64,000 bases of DNA. Origin: Arthrinium phaeospermum (lineage: Eukaryota > Ascomycota > Sordariomycetes > Amphisphaeriales > Apiosporaceae). This document shows positions 9,729 through 22,000 of this stretch, piece after piece; within the stretch, counting starts at the first letter, position 1, and each line of letters begins with the position of its first letter. The DNA lies in NCBI GenBank assembly GCA_006503535.1, contig QYRS01000009.1:1674001-1738000 (forward strand), read 5' to 3'. The translations under genes were made by a program, and so were the position numbers. The notes beneath the pieces are model-generated. The model had not been told where the DNA came from, searched no databases, and saw only the letters and a list, made by a program, of their open reading frames with translations.

Positions 9729-12397
9729 CTAGACAAACTTCTCGGGCAGACTCAGGACCCGATATTGCTGCATATCTTCCCCCAGGAGGCAGACTCTTGC
9801 TGGCAGACGGCCTCTCTGTTTACTTGTTCCCCTGATTTCCATTTGAACAGGATCCCATCCACCATCAGCCGGGACGATCATGTTCGGGAATACGCTGGTC
9901 ACCTGCTCGGTGCTGAGTACATGCGGCACTGTCGATTGGCCCGCAGCATAGTCTGTATATCCCAATTCGGCTGATTGATGCGGAATGCGAATGATTCGCA
10001 TTTCGTCTTGTGTGTTTGGCGTCAGTCTTGTGCTTCTGCCTGGAATAGTGAAGTGATACTTACTGTTGACTGATATCAGTGCAAGCAGGGAATCCCCGTG
10101 GAGGAACTTGATGTCAATGATCTTTGCCTCTCCGAGTGACAAGCAGGAGTAGGATGTCCTAGTGGCCCCGCTGATTCCATTCACCACACTGACCTCCGTC
10201 CGGTAAATATGAACTGTTGGTCGAATTAGAGGAGTGATCCAGATAAAATCGAAGTTGGACCTTACCATTGCTAGGTTGTTCATCCTGTGTCACAGCTGTG
10301 AAGGTCGAACTGTTGATGGTGTTCTTGAATGGAATTAGTAGATGAAGAAGGCGGTATCGCGCAGGCGAAAGAATGACTTACCTCGTGCTCAGTGATCGAC
10401 ATGCTGACATCGAGCTTCGACACGCGGTTCTCTAGCTCAATCCTCGTGGGCTTGCCGAAACGGACACTACGCCTCTCAGCCTCAGCGATTCCATTGAACA
10501 CCGCACTCGCCTTGTCCATCAGATAATCAACGAGGAACTCGGCCTGGGGGAGAACACCACTTTCAGGTTGGCCGAGCTCCTGGGAGCGGATCTGCTTGTC
10601 GAGCATCTCCAGCACAGACGATCCATCCTCAGCTTGTTGCCAGTCCCGCCCCGAATCTTCCGGTGAGACGCTACTCAGATACACCCTTAGCGGGCTTGCC
10701 TTCATGTACTGTTGAATGTACGTGAGGATCTTGCCATGCTCCATGGTGGCTTCCTTCTCGGACAGATCTTCGGATATAGTCGATGAGGCCAACCGGTCGA
10801 TCTCGAATCGGAGCCAGGTAGAAAAAGTGTGGAACAGTTCCAGTTCCTCCATCACCAATAAAAGGATCTTGTTTCCTACAAGCATCAGGCAAGACACAAT
10901 GTCCATAACCTTGGTGACCTGTGCCGCAGTGAAACCAATGTCGTGTTTCGAGTCGTGGAACCGCGCTATGCCAAGCAAACGGCTTAGGATGAGGGCAATC
11001 CGTTCTAGCGACGGTAGGAAGTTCTCATGTATAAGGCTTCGAAGCCCTTCTAGCCCAGAAACAACCGCCTTATCCCATCGTTTGTGACCCTGTTGTGTGT
11101 AAGTAAGGTGACACCTTCGCATAAAATAGAGGGTAAATCTTACGCGTTCTGCTAGCTGGTCAACCAGCCACTCCTTCACTTCCGGGAAGGTGTGCCCTGT
11201 GACAACCGAATGGTACATGGCTTGCCCGATATCCATCTCCCCGTAAATTTCGGCCTCTTTCAGTGTTTCATTGATACTGTTCAGGAATTTGCTTGGCAGT
11301 TCTCTGGTGGCTTGCCACTCATACAACATGCGCAACTGGACCTGCTTAACATATCTGAGTAGCTTTTGCAGAGTCGTTGTTTTGAAAGCTAGCAAAGAAA
11401 GGTTTTCGGGTGAGGAATATATAAACGTCAAGTCCCAAGGGACTACGTATAGTATATTGGACCCGCCATCTGCTGCTGATTGGAACACGAGTGAGTGCGT
11501 CGAGATATCCGGGTGAGATGCATGGGCTGTGAGCTTCATGGCAGCATCGTTACTAGACGGGCCTGGTATCTTGAACTGGAATGACCCGATGACGAAGGAG
11601 TCGTAGATGCTAAGATGAACGTATCCGTTATCGGACCCAACGATCATAACGTCGACCTCATCACTGCTCCCTGGCGAAAGGGGGCGGAACAGAAACTCCA
11701 AAGAAGCTCTAGTGGTGAAGACATACATGTCATCGCTGTATACCATTAGCTCGTATCGCATGTGTTCGGAAAATAGGCCTGGCTTACCCGGAGCCACCAG
11801 ACGCAGGAAGGGGACTAATCTTGGGGAGTGCCGTCTCGATATCGAGGAACGTCAGTTCCCGCGGCAAGTCCAAAACATCTTCGCCTTCGCCTTCGTCGGC
11901 GCCGCTGAGTGACAAGCCTTGCAAGGCTGCAGTCACCGATTCGGTAGCCTGGGGTGATGGCCGCTTGCCAGTGCGGTTTTGCGCCCAGCCGACATACGTA
12001 ATGGCACGGTTGCTGCCAGCCTCACACACAGGGATCTGATGGATGGCTTTATTGTTCTCCAGGCCCAGGAGTCTGACATACCCATCGCTCCATCCGACAG
12101 CAAGAAATTGGCCTAGCATACAGCAGTTAACAAGGGGGTGATCGGACGACATGCGATGAACGGGACGTGTCAAACTGTACCATTGGGCTTCCAACGCAAG
12201 GCCTGCACCGACTCTTTTTCGCCGCGCTGGCTACTCTTCACGACGACCTGGCCATTCGACCGCCAAATCTGCAAAGTCTTGGAGCCTGCCGCTCCGGCGA
12301 AGAGCTCGATGGTGGGATTGTACGTGAGCATGCCATCATGTATCTTGGGGTCCAGCACAGTGTGGCTCATGAGCCCCAGCTGGATAGGCTCGGCCAT
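9729..12397 (-). CDS. APC4: Anaphase-promoting complex subunit 4 (7 exons)
   Basis: Scaffold subunit of the APC/C ubiquitin ligase in the nucleus. Exons in transcript order: 12397-12181, 12112-11788, 11735-11144, 11089-10382, 10323-10266, 10213-10064 and 10006-9729; 775 residues. The N-terminus matches the Apc4 WD40-type propeller (ELFAGAAGSKTLQIW, then FLAVGWSDGYVRLLGLE). It is followed by the long helical Apc4 domain, for example the segment around RFHDSKHDIGF, and a C-terminal beta-rich part ending LSLPEKFV. The start is firm because an in-frame TGA lies just upstream. Introns are 52-72 bp. Introns 3 (54 bp) and 6 (57 bp) are multiples of three without a stop, so retained-intron forms would stay in frame. 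The family call rests on recognition of the two-part Apc4 architecture, not on an alignment. Confidence 0.85.
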
Positions 12398-13010
12398 TAT
12401 TCAAGCACTAAGTCCACCGTATCGCGGGGTCTGGTCATGCTCAAACGGATGGGTGGCTCGGACTTGTGCGCTGGAACATGCTGCTGGGTTAGGTAGATAT
12501 TGGGAGAGCAGCAAAATCACTTAACGCGCTGGAACGCGATTTCTTAGGTTGCACGGGTGAGAGTGGAAGCGTTCTTGCACTTTTGGAAGCACAGTGTTGC
12601 TTGTTAGTTCCGACACTCACTCCAAATTCCACATGCGACAAGAGTTCCTGGCCTTGCTTCTATGCAGGCCAACTAAACGATTGATTTACTATTCGTATGC
12701 CAAAATAATAATAATATTGCAAATGGTCGCGAGAGAAACCAGCCCTTTACGAAGGAATGTTTCTTGTAGACTAAGATCGCGGGGACGCTCGCAGTATATC
12801 ACCCAGCAGCGTACAGTATAAACCCCAGCTTATGCATTTCACATCGTTTGCTTTGTACGTATGGTAAGTAAATCGCGTGAGATCAAGTATTTCGTTTGCA
12901 TCAAAGGCGCGATGCTCTATAGACTTATTTGCTAGTCTCCATGCCCCTCTAACCACTTTACTTTTCGCTGTGAAACCTACGTACTCTCCTCATCCCCTTT
13001 CCAGATCGCT
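12398..13010. other. Intergenic: APC4 promoter / RET2 3' flank
   Basis: This 613-bp stretch between tandem minus-strand genes should contain the APC4 promoter and the RET2 polyadenylation region. The small frames here are not supported. Confidence 0.6.
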
Positions 13011-14723
13011 TTACTCGACCAGATAAGAGTCTGCAGTGGACTTGATGTCCTTGGAGAATGTAACCTCTTCATTCATTTCAACCAACGACACCGATGAGAC
13101 CTAGTTAGAACACCTGTTAGTAAACTTTCAATAGGGTGGAAAAAAGCCGGGTACTTACGTCAACGTCGACAAATGGTGTTGTCTTGGAGAACCGCACTTG
13201 CATCGGGAAGAACTCGTTCTCGTCGTCTGCCTGAGCCTCGAACTCGAACGAGCCACTCGGCTCATCCTCTGTCACTGTGCCGATCGACCATTCCAGGCTA
13301 TCTCCCGAAACCTCGTAGGTCGCATCGAAACTGGAAACTGAAGGCTCGCTTGTGGCATAGGGGATCACTACGCTGACATCCTTCAGTTCCTGCCCTCCGG
13401 TCAGCTCGTACTCGACGGTGAGGCCAAAGTTGCCATCGGAGCCCTTGTTGACCCAGACAGTAAACTGGATCGGCACAGCAGAGGTATCGTCCGTCTTCGG
13501 AGTGGCCCTCCACCTCAGCACACCGACGGCGTTGTTGACGGGGAAACCGCGTGCGACATTGCTCATCTGGATGACCTTGGAACTGTTGAAAACACCCTTA
13601 TCGACATTAGGATGGGTGCGGAACTGCGCGCCGTGGGAGGGGTGGGCCGAAAGGTCAAGTTTGACCTTGGTCAGGCTCGGGTCAGAGATTCGCAATGTCA
13701 AATCTCCGCTGACAGCGAGAGAGTTGACAGCTCCTTCTCTTGACAGCTTCGCCGATATGGACTCGTTGATAGTGACGTGGATGGCATCCCGATCGAGCGT
13801 GGAAGACATTCGGGGCGCGGCAGGCTCGGCAGCAGGCGTCGGCGCGGCGACAGGAACGAGGGGTGAGTCGTCCACTTCCGAGCCCATATCGCCCCGTACA
13901 CGCTCGAACATGTCGTTGGTCTTGGACTTCTTGCCCAATTGCATTCCCTTGCCCTTCATCAAAGCGGGCTTGTGGGCGGCCTTGTTCTTCTCGGCTTCGT
14001 AGCTATCGTATGTATCTTGCGAAGGACGGGCGGGCGGCGTGTACGTGGGGTAGACGGGCGTTCGTGGAACACCGGCGCGGCCACTTCGTGCGGCATCCTT
14101 GCGCTGCATCTCGAGCTGCTTCGCCTTGCGCTTGCGTTCTTCCGTGGCTTCCAATTCCTTGTTCTGTAGCTGCTGTTAGCATCCTTTCTAGCACCCCTGC
14201 TCCATTCAGACATACCCTGGCAATAATCTCCTGGATGCGCTCTTCGTGCGATTCCATCTCGAGGAAGGTCTTGATCTGGCTGATGGTCAAGTTCTCCCGG
14301 TAGCCCAATGTAACCAGCTCGTCGAAGGCGCTGAGCAGTTCATAGGCATTTCGGAGGATTTCGCGCTCTTCCAAACTCTTGCATGTGCTGGTGACCACTT
14401 GGGCGAAGAGATGGAGCGAGTCGATGTCCTGCAGGATGTTGGATTGGCGGTTGGTGATGAGGACCATGTACAGCTCGTCCAGGGGCTGGTAGACGAAGCG
14501 GACATTGTCTTGCTCGACGGTGGTGTGTTGTGTGCTCGAATCGGCGAGCTTCGGGAAGGATGCTAGGAGAGCCTCGATTCGCGATCGGGGCATCTCCCGA
14601 AACTGTCTCGAGAGGACAGCCTTACCCCCTCGGGTGCAGATGGATGCAGCCAGGACAACCTAAAGGGCGGCGTGTAAGCAGTTTGGCAATGGCCAGGTAT
14701 ACTCTCCATGTGTCGCCTACCAT
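13011..14723 (-). CDS. RET2: Coatomer subunit delta (COPI coat, 4 exons)
   Basis: Delta subunit of the COPI coat, which retrieves cargo from Golgi to ER. Exons: 14723-14721 (the ATG alone), 14659-14216, 14163-13159 and 13100-13011; 513 residues, the usual length for the family. Residues 1-140 form the longin-like domain that begins VVLAASICTRGGKAVLSRQF and contains the FVYQPLDELY motif. A charged helical linker (about 145-190, ELEATEERKRKAKQLEMQ) and a P/S-rich hinge follow. The C-terminal mu-homology domain runs from about residue 270 to the end, closing with FSKDIKSTADSYLVE. The initiator codon is a separate exon with donor GTAGGC. Without it the next AUG would remove the first strands of the longin fold, so the tiny exon is strongly favoured. 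Confidence 0.93.
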
Positions 14724-16264
14724 CTTGTATGTTTGTGTTGACCGGTACAAGGCAACAGTAGTATGCGAAAGAGAGTTGCGCCAACAGCGGCTGTACAATG
14801 GTTGGATTTGTTGTCTCTAAATGAGGTCGTAATCAATCGGGAATCTCAGGTCACGATTGATACAAGCTGTCCCCAAAGGACATGGAGCCAAGTCAGGGAT
14901 TAGATGTGGGATGTGGCCCGTGAGGGGCTGAGCCACAGCCGAATCTCCTTGGATCTAGGTACCTACTCCAAAATTGGCGTACAGCTGGTAAATGGTGTGG
15001 CTGATGTACAGTGCGAAGTTTCAGGTGTCAATGCTTGCATCAATTCAATGCTCAATGTTCAATTCCGCTGGTCTACCCTACCAGAGCACATTCAAACCAG
15101 GACCTAGCAGTGGTAGATCAATAGGCGCAGGTTGCCTGCAGGGTTATTGTTGTAAACATGCAAACATAGGTACATAAACTTTGACCAAAGGGCACCTGCT
15201 TGTGTTTTGATACGTGATTAGTGTTCCAGAGGTACCCTGATGAAATACCTAGGGATACATGTGATTCCAAAAAGCAATGTGGCTGCTTTCCAGGGGCGGA
15301 GTGATTTTGAGCAACTGGGCAGGTGCAGGTGCTAATTTAGCACCTAAATTCACTGGGCGGTTAGCCACAGCACAACCGCTGCGCGCTGGAATACAGTACC
15401 TAATGATCTCACGCAACAATTAGGCCCTCACGTAAAGCCACCCACCTACCATTCACGCGTTAATTGGAATGCTGGCTTTGCAAAGCGTGTTGGTGTCAAC
15501 CTAAAACGGTTAATAATCCAAGCAATCCATCCGTCACTTCGCACTCAAAGGCTCCTAGCCATCGCCACACTCTCTTCATTCTTCCTACCTGCCTATTGAT
15601 TGATTGTCCATCCCAGACCACGATCAAGCTCTTCGCATCAACTGGAGCCTGCACAAATCGCATTCGCAGCCATCTTATCCGATCCGAGAGACCGACGATT
15701 GTCCCCATCACGTACCGAACGAAGTGTTTCCCAGCCAACTTTAATCATATATTGTTGAAGTTGCCAGCAGACCCAACCCTGCAATTCTCGCCATACCTAT
15801 TGTTTCGTGACCTTCATCGTCAAGGTGTCAGAGGTTCTGGCTCGGATGCCCAGCAGTCTACCAAGTCGCAAATAAGTCTTTCCCTGTTTAAGGAATCACT
15901 TTATCAATTTTGTTTCGACCGACCTCACAACAACACCAACAAAGCTTGCCATCATTAAGTTACTGGTGTTTCTGTCCACAATCAACCGCAACCCAGCAAT
16001 TATTTTGTGACAAATGATTTGGCAAGAGGTTTCGGCAACATACAAATTTGGGTTAGAGAGTCTTGGACTCTTTTATTGCAAGCAACCGTGCTAGACCGCA
16101 ACTGCCAAGGACTTCTTTGTTCGATTTTTGGCTTGGGAGTTTTCCCATGCTTTTTCCCAACGCAAGGATCTAGCAGTTTGTCAAATCGATTCCCCTCTCT
16201 TCGACATCAGGACGACCACTTGTATCCAGTCAGCACCTAAGCAGTGTTGCTAAACGTCTCCACA
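14724..16264. other. Divergent promoter region RET2 / acidic-protein gene
   Basis: The region separates two divergent genes. From about 15.45 kb to 16.26 kb it is C/T- and A-rich without G-rich stretches, like a long fungal 5' leader. The 164-codon frame at 15464-15958 has low-complexity composition and no family resemblance, so it is not called. No RNA gene was seen. Confidence 0.55.
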
Positions 16265-19067
16265 ATGACAGGCGAGGAGATGGAGATCATTACTGGCAAT
16301 AACCACCTCGATCAAGCTGAAGATATCGATATAGATCTGAACTACACTTCCGGACAGATGGATGATGACATGATACTTGGCGACTATGACCAAGTCAATG
16401 ACGGCCAACCACCCAGTCCTGAAGAAGGAGACGAGCAGATGGCAGAGGGAGATGATGCTTCGTATGGAATGGTCGATGCCGACGAGATCGATTATAACGA
16501 GAACGACGATCCGACCAATGACCATGATATCGAAATCGGCGGCACCGATGACAATTCATGGCTGCCAGAGCCGGCGGCCATGGTTCAGGATGCTGGAAAT
16601 GCGCAAACTTCAGTTGATGAGGTTGATTTCGCAATAGTTGCAGATGCTAATGACGTAGAAGTCCAAGATGCTACAGAGACCGAGGGCGAGGTCTGGCTTG
16701 AAGGCCAAACGTCGAACGTCGCAGATGTGCCCTCCGCGGATGCACAACCATCTACTACATCGGAGGCACGGAAGGATTCCCCGGACACCAATGAGACCAT
16801 CTCTAGCAATGTTGGCCATGCGGAGGTTCCCAAAGGCAGTCCAAGCCCTGCCGCCTTGGATGATCCTCCCGCCACGGAGGCTGGCAGTGCCGCTCCGCAG
16901 GAGCAGGAAACGCAGCAACCGGGTATGCATGAGGAGCACCAAGAGGAGCCTGGCGTGGAATATGAAGAGGAACGTCACGAAGAGTATCAAGAAGAGCATC
17001 TCGAAGAATATCGCGAAGAATATCATGAGGGGTTCGGGGAAGTTGACAAAGCGTTTGGCGAGAACGGGGAAGATCAAGACGGGCAAGAAACGGCTGCATC
17101 CGAGGTTGTTGATACCAACGCCACCAGCGGCGGTCCTGAACCGTCGGCGGATGTACACCATCTCGAAACAGGTGAACCAGATGACAGGGATGATGTAGAG
17201 AATGCAGAGGCCACAGATGAATGGCCTGAAGAACACCTTGGCATTTCTGATGAGGCCCAGGCAGACGTCGACTCCCCTGAGGTTGCGAGCCATACCGACA
17301 AGCAGGTTTCGTCCCAGAACCATGCGGAGGTTCCGGTCCCACAGAGTTCATCTCCCTATGCAGGTTCCGCCAGTGCGGAAGACGATAATGATGGGGAGAG
17401 CAGGGTTGCGCCGTTGCCGCATCCCCAAATCACTGCTACCGAGGACCCGACAGCCATTGCCGCTCGGTATGACATCATTGTCCAATATGGAGATTCGGAT
17501 TATCAGCTCTTTGCTAAATCCACGGAGGATGATCCGAATGGCTACTTTCTGAGCGACCGATCCACGCTAGACCTACCACTGGCTGGATTCCTGTCGAGTA
17601 TCCGCGAGGTCATAGCCCAGGAACTGTCGCCCTTGGATGAGCTTGTAATGAGCATCGATGGCTTGGGCGTTGATTTTGCAGAGGTACGTTTCCCTCCCTC
17701 GATTGCTTGAGACCTAATACTGACTCGCGACAGACTACAACTCGTGATTTTATCGAAAGATATACATTTGGTGATATGCTGGTTCTATACGACACACTGG
17801 CAAGCAATGATGATGCAGACTTTAAACCCGACATCCACATCGTTTTGCAGGTGAGGCCAAGCTGCAGCCAGCGACTTGCTGCGCTTGTGGATCAAGCCAA
17901 CTCTGGTCGAGGTCTGAGTGATGTAGCTCTTTATCGTGATTCACCTCAGCTTGACGACGACATCTCTGAGTATTTGGAAGACCCGTACGAAGGGGATGAA
18001 GCCCTTGCGATTACGCCCGAACCTGAGAACAATGAGTACCATGACGACGTCGACGACGGGGTGAATAACAATGATCAGTCAGACGAACAAAAGACTCTCG
18101 AGCTCACAGAAAACGACGACCAAGACCAGCAACCGGATTCCCAAGGGGCCAATGGCCAGTCCGCTTCCGTAGCAAAGTCGCCTGTAGAGGACGAAGCAGA
18201 AGTCGCCAACCCCGACGAAGCAGAATTCACCAACCCCGACGAGGCAGGAGTCGCCAACACCGACGACGATGTACTGAACGGCAACGACGACTGGGATCTC
18301 GGCCCGGCGAAGCAGGGTAATAACCCCTTTCTCTCACCTTCTCCCATCGTGCCTTGCACGGGCAATCGCAGCAAGTGCTTTTGCGATGACTGCTTTCTTT
18401 TTAATCTCTCGGAGGACGTGGATGGCCATCATCAACCTGGTCTTCCAAACCCAGGAGAAGGCCGCCAGTCTTATTTGCATGGCACTCCAAGTGCGCCTGC
18501 TTATGCACCCCAAGGCGAAACCCACCAGCAGTACACATTCTCAATTCCCAAAATATCGGATGCTAATACAAACCGTTCTCAAGATGAACCAGGATCCAAC
18601 GAAACCCAGGATCACCCCATTAACCATCCCGATACACCTCCCACCCAGAACGGCCACGGGTCGGATGCCTCTTCACATAACACCAGTGTCACAGCTACCG
18701 TGAACGGAGACGAACAGGACGAAATCGACTACTCCGACGATGAAGGTGGCGACGACCAGGATGTTGCAAACAGCACCGTACAGGACGAAGTTGCTACCCA
18801 AGAAACCACCGCGCCGACCAAGTCACAAACCGCTGTCGAGGATGAGATTACTTGGGAATCAGATGATGAGGATGCGGGCAATGTGGCCGACACCACAGCT
18901 TCCAAACCGTTGGCACAAGTGTCGCCAACAACGGGAAAACGGTCACGTTCTGCTTCTAACGCGGCAGATGATGAGGCACCTCCTAGTAAGCATCCCCCCC
19001 GTTCCTTGTGTTGACCTTGAAGGTGCATGGCTAACTCGGTGCAGGTGTGAAACCTCGTCTGTCTTGA
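16265..19067 (+). CDS. Acidic, mostly disordered conserved-type fungal protein of unknown function (3 exons)
   Basis: I do not recognise a named family. Exons 16265-17683, 17734-18985 and 19045-19067 give 897 residues; both introns (50 and 59 bp) have CTGAC or CTAAC branch sites. The protein is dominated by D, E, Q, S and P, with a Glu-rich stretch at about 220-259 built of EEY/EEH units. Residues 402 to about 540 are the only globular-looking part: it starts YDIIVQYGDSDYQLFAK, contains DELVMSIDGLGVDFAE and ends near VRPSCSQRLAALVDQ. A cysteine group C681, C688, C690, C693 could bind a metal, although that stretch might instead be an unrecognised intron. The tail has acidic patches, a KRSRSAS basic motif and ends KPRLS. 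A nuclear or chromatin-linked role is conceivable but is only inference. Confidence 0.75.
18190..18261 (+). repeat. Three 24-bp in-frame tandem repeats
   Basis: Three adjacent 24-bp units (18190-18213, 18214-18237, 18238-18261) encode DEAEVANP, DEAEFTNP and DEAGVANT. They lie within the acidic protein and look like recent in-frame expansion of a disordered segment. Confidence 0.85.
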
Positions 19068-22000
19068 TCATCTGCGAACCCCCCTTTTTCCCGGCTCTTC
19101 TCGCGTACTACTGATCTTGCACAACTCCCCCTTCTAACTTCGACTATCCCTGCAGCTACCAGGGAATTCGCAACATTGATATCGCTTTCCAGCGGTTTCG
19201 GTTCTTGCTATACTTTCTCGGAAAGTATTTCCGGTCTTGCTTTTGATACTAACGAAAACAGAATTATATCGGCTCGACTGTTCGGGTTTGGTAAGTAAAC
19301 GAACATGCGACGGCTGCACAAAAGTCGTACAACATAGTATTATTTCTGGGCACTCGACTTCTCGACGTCCGAAGTTCCCAGGTTTCGCCAAAATTGATAC
19401 CCACGCTTTCGATCTCACAGACCACTATAATCGTTGCCAAATGGCAACGAAAAGCAGAGTCTTTCTTTTTTTTTCCCAGTCCTTGGGGGCGTTCAAGAGT
19501 TTTGGGATTACTTTGTCAAAAGAAGATGATTCCCGGATCAGGGAATTGTTGGAGGGTATACCATTCTAGCGTTTTGGTTTTTTGAGGCATTCTCAGAGAG
19601 ATGATGCCTGTATGAGTACGCACGCGGATTTCTTTTCGCGGCGACATGAGGACGAACTATCATGGCAACAAAATGAGAAGAGGGGGAGACGTTCCTCGGC
19701 AGCTGTTTGGCGATGTTCATTCAGCGCGCACACACAAGCATCTGCCATATAGCTGGAGCACAAACTCGGGATCCGGATCTAATGAAGGCTTTGATAATAG
19801 ATCAAGCTGCTGGCATCCTGGCATCTGAGATGGACATATCACGATTTCTCTCTGTGGTAACTCTGTGTAGTATCAAGGGAGGGGAAGACTGAAGTCGCGG
19901 CGGCGGCGGCATCGTAGTAGTTTAGGATTGAGTTGACGACAGGCTAGCTAGTTCCCCAGAGGCAAATTGATGATATCGTCCTTGCGTTGCATCTAAAGAA
20001 GGCCCTTTCTCGGTCACCGTCTTTTGGATTTTCTCCTCATACCGTACTGTACAGGTTGTGAGCGAGCAGGCCATGGTTTCAGGCTGCTCCACGCGGTTGA
20101 AACAATGAAAGTGCAAAAAGGACTCGCTTGGGTTGATGCGTTAGGATGGGGATCGATATTATAGGTATGGCGTTGCGGGCGTCCACCGATACAGGGTCCT
20201 ACGGGTAGATATCATCGAATTTCATTTAATCACCATGGGAATTTTATGCCTGAAGGCTACGTGTATGCAAATTGAACCGATTGATGCCATCCCACATCTT
20301 GATCCGTGATTACTTGTACCCAGTCAATGTACAGATAGATAAACCATGAACCATGATCAGCGACGGATACTACTACAGGTCCTCCAGCATCTCAGCTACC
20401 TCGTGGCCGACCAATAGGGAGAACTCGGCCGAAGAGCTGGATGCGAAAAGTCGATGTCACGTGAAATGACGAAATGCAGGGGTTCTTTACTTGCTAGGTA
20501 TGCTAGCTGCTCCAGAATGTGAAGAGCCGCACTCACCGTCAACTAAAAGAGAAAGTCAGCAGGGAAGGGAAAAAACGTATCACCATAGAGTGATCGGTCA
20601 TGGCTCGGGATGCGCCGTTGACCGCCTGCCGCTGAGGGTGCCAAGTGCAGCGTCTGCACTATGCGCTGCTAGCTCGTTGGGTCGGTCTGGAATCTACTGT
20701 ATGCGTTGTGTGGTGGGTGGCAGTGGCTCGGTGGTGGTTAGCAATTAGGTGGCACAGAAAGGCCGGATTCTGCCAAACGGTGAAGTAGCAATGGAAAAAC
20801 GGAACGAGGCCGCACTCTCTGTAAGCCGCATTGCACCGTCTGGTCTGGCCCGTCGGCTTAACAAAAACCACACGAACATTCAGAGTTTGCGCTTACACGC
20901 CAATTACAGTATCTAGCACTACCTCTTAGGCACGTACTGTAATAGCCGCGAACGATTAGTTGTTCTTGGTCTCCGGCCTCCTGTCGGGGTTCCCCTCCCT
21001 CCCCGTATGGGTATCATGCCCGTGAGGTTTGGATGACACTCACCACTCGGAGCAATAAGCCTCTACCATCATCACAGCAAGGGGTCCCATATAATAACCT
21101 TGGCATATCACGCGACATTTGGGTGTAATCAGGGTATTTCCATTACCCAACCGTTTGCTGATAGCGCAATTGACCCGGATTGCGACAACGCCAACCCCGG
21201 ATGTCGTGATGGCAACAATCGATGCATGCACCAGGCTGAGTTCAATAGTCGTCAGGAATCCGTCGGCGGCAAAGGTTCGATGTCCTTTTGTTATGAGGCT
21301 CTTTGCTCTAACCGGCAGGTCGCTAAAATGCTCCGGTTTAGCGTGACAAGCCGGGACAAGACTCTGGGCGGCGATTAGGTTGCGTCTGGTGCTGGTTGAC
21401 AGTTGCTTGGAGTGCGCATCTGAAGCTGGGCAAAAAAGCTTGGTCAAGGTTGGCAATGTCTTCAGTTGGCTGGGCAGAAGCTTGATAGAACTCGACGATT
21501 GATCAACACGCCTGAACTTGCAATCTGCCTCGCGCAATCAAGAAATCATCGACTTGGTCGGTCATGGGCCAGTCACCATCGAGCAATTGCCATTGCGACT
21601 CATTGACGGCTGAATTGTGAATGCAACGTGCCATGGGGCTACGCCCACAAACGTCAGCGGCGCGCGGCAAAACCGCTTCGCATCTGCAGGTACCCCGTGT
21701 TTGCAGGCCCGGAAGGCAACCCAGCACCCCCCTACGTCGCAAGTTGACAGCTGATAGAGATAGATGAGGGCATCGCCTTCCCCGATGATTCGATCGAGTC
21801 GCCTCATTTCCGGTTCTCTGGTACAGCTACCCACCCGCCAAAGATAAGCTGAGTTCATCTCATTGGTAAGCCAGGGACAGAGGCCATGCGGCTGGTGCGC
21901 ACCATGTCTGGCACCCATGGCAGTACCTAGCCTACGGTTCTAGATGCCAGATTCGCGCTTGGAGGACGGCCCGGGGTTTCTTCGCAGAACTGACGGGTGC

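Noticed and set aside
7182..14723. Acyl-CoA ligase as part of a biosynthetic gene cluster
   Set aside because: Its neighbours are DCP2, APC4 and coatomer delta; no synthase, P450 or pathway transporter is adjacent.
15464..15958. 164-codon frame upstream of the acidic-protein gene
   Set aside because: Low-complexity S/T/P/H-rich translation typical of a pyrimidine-rich fungal leader.
21040..21537. 165-codon minus-strand ORF
   Set aside because: Low-information composition and no recognisable motif; competing frames cover the other strand.
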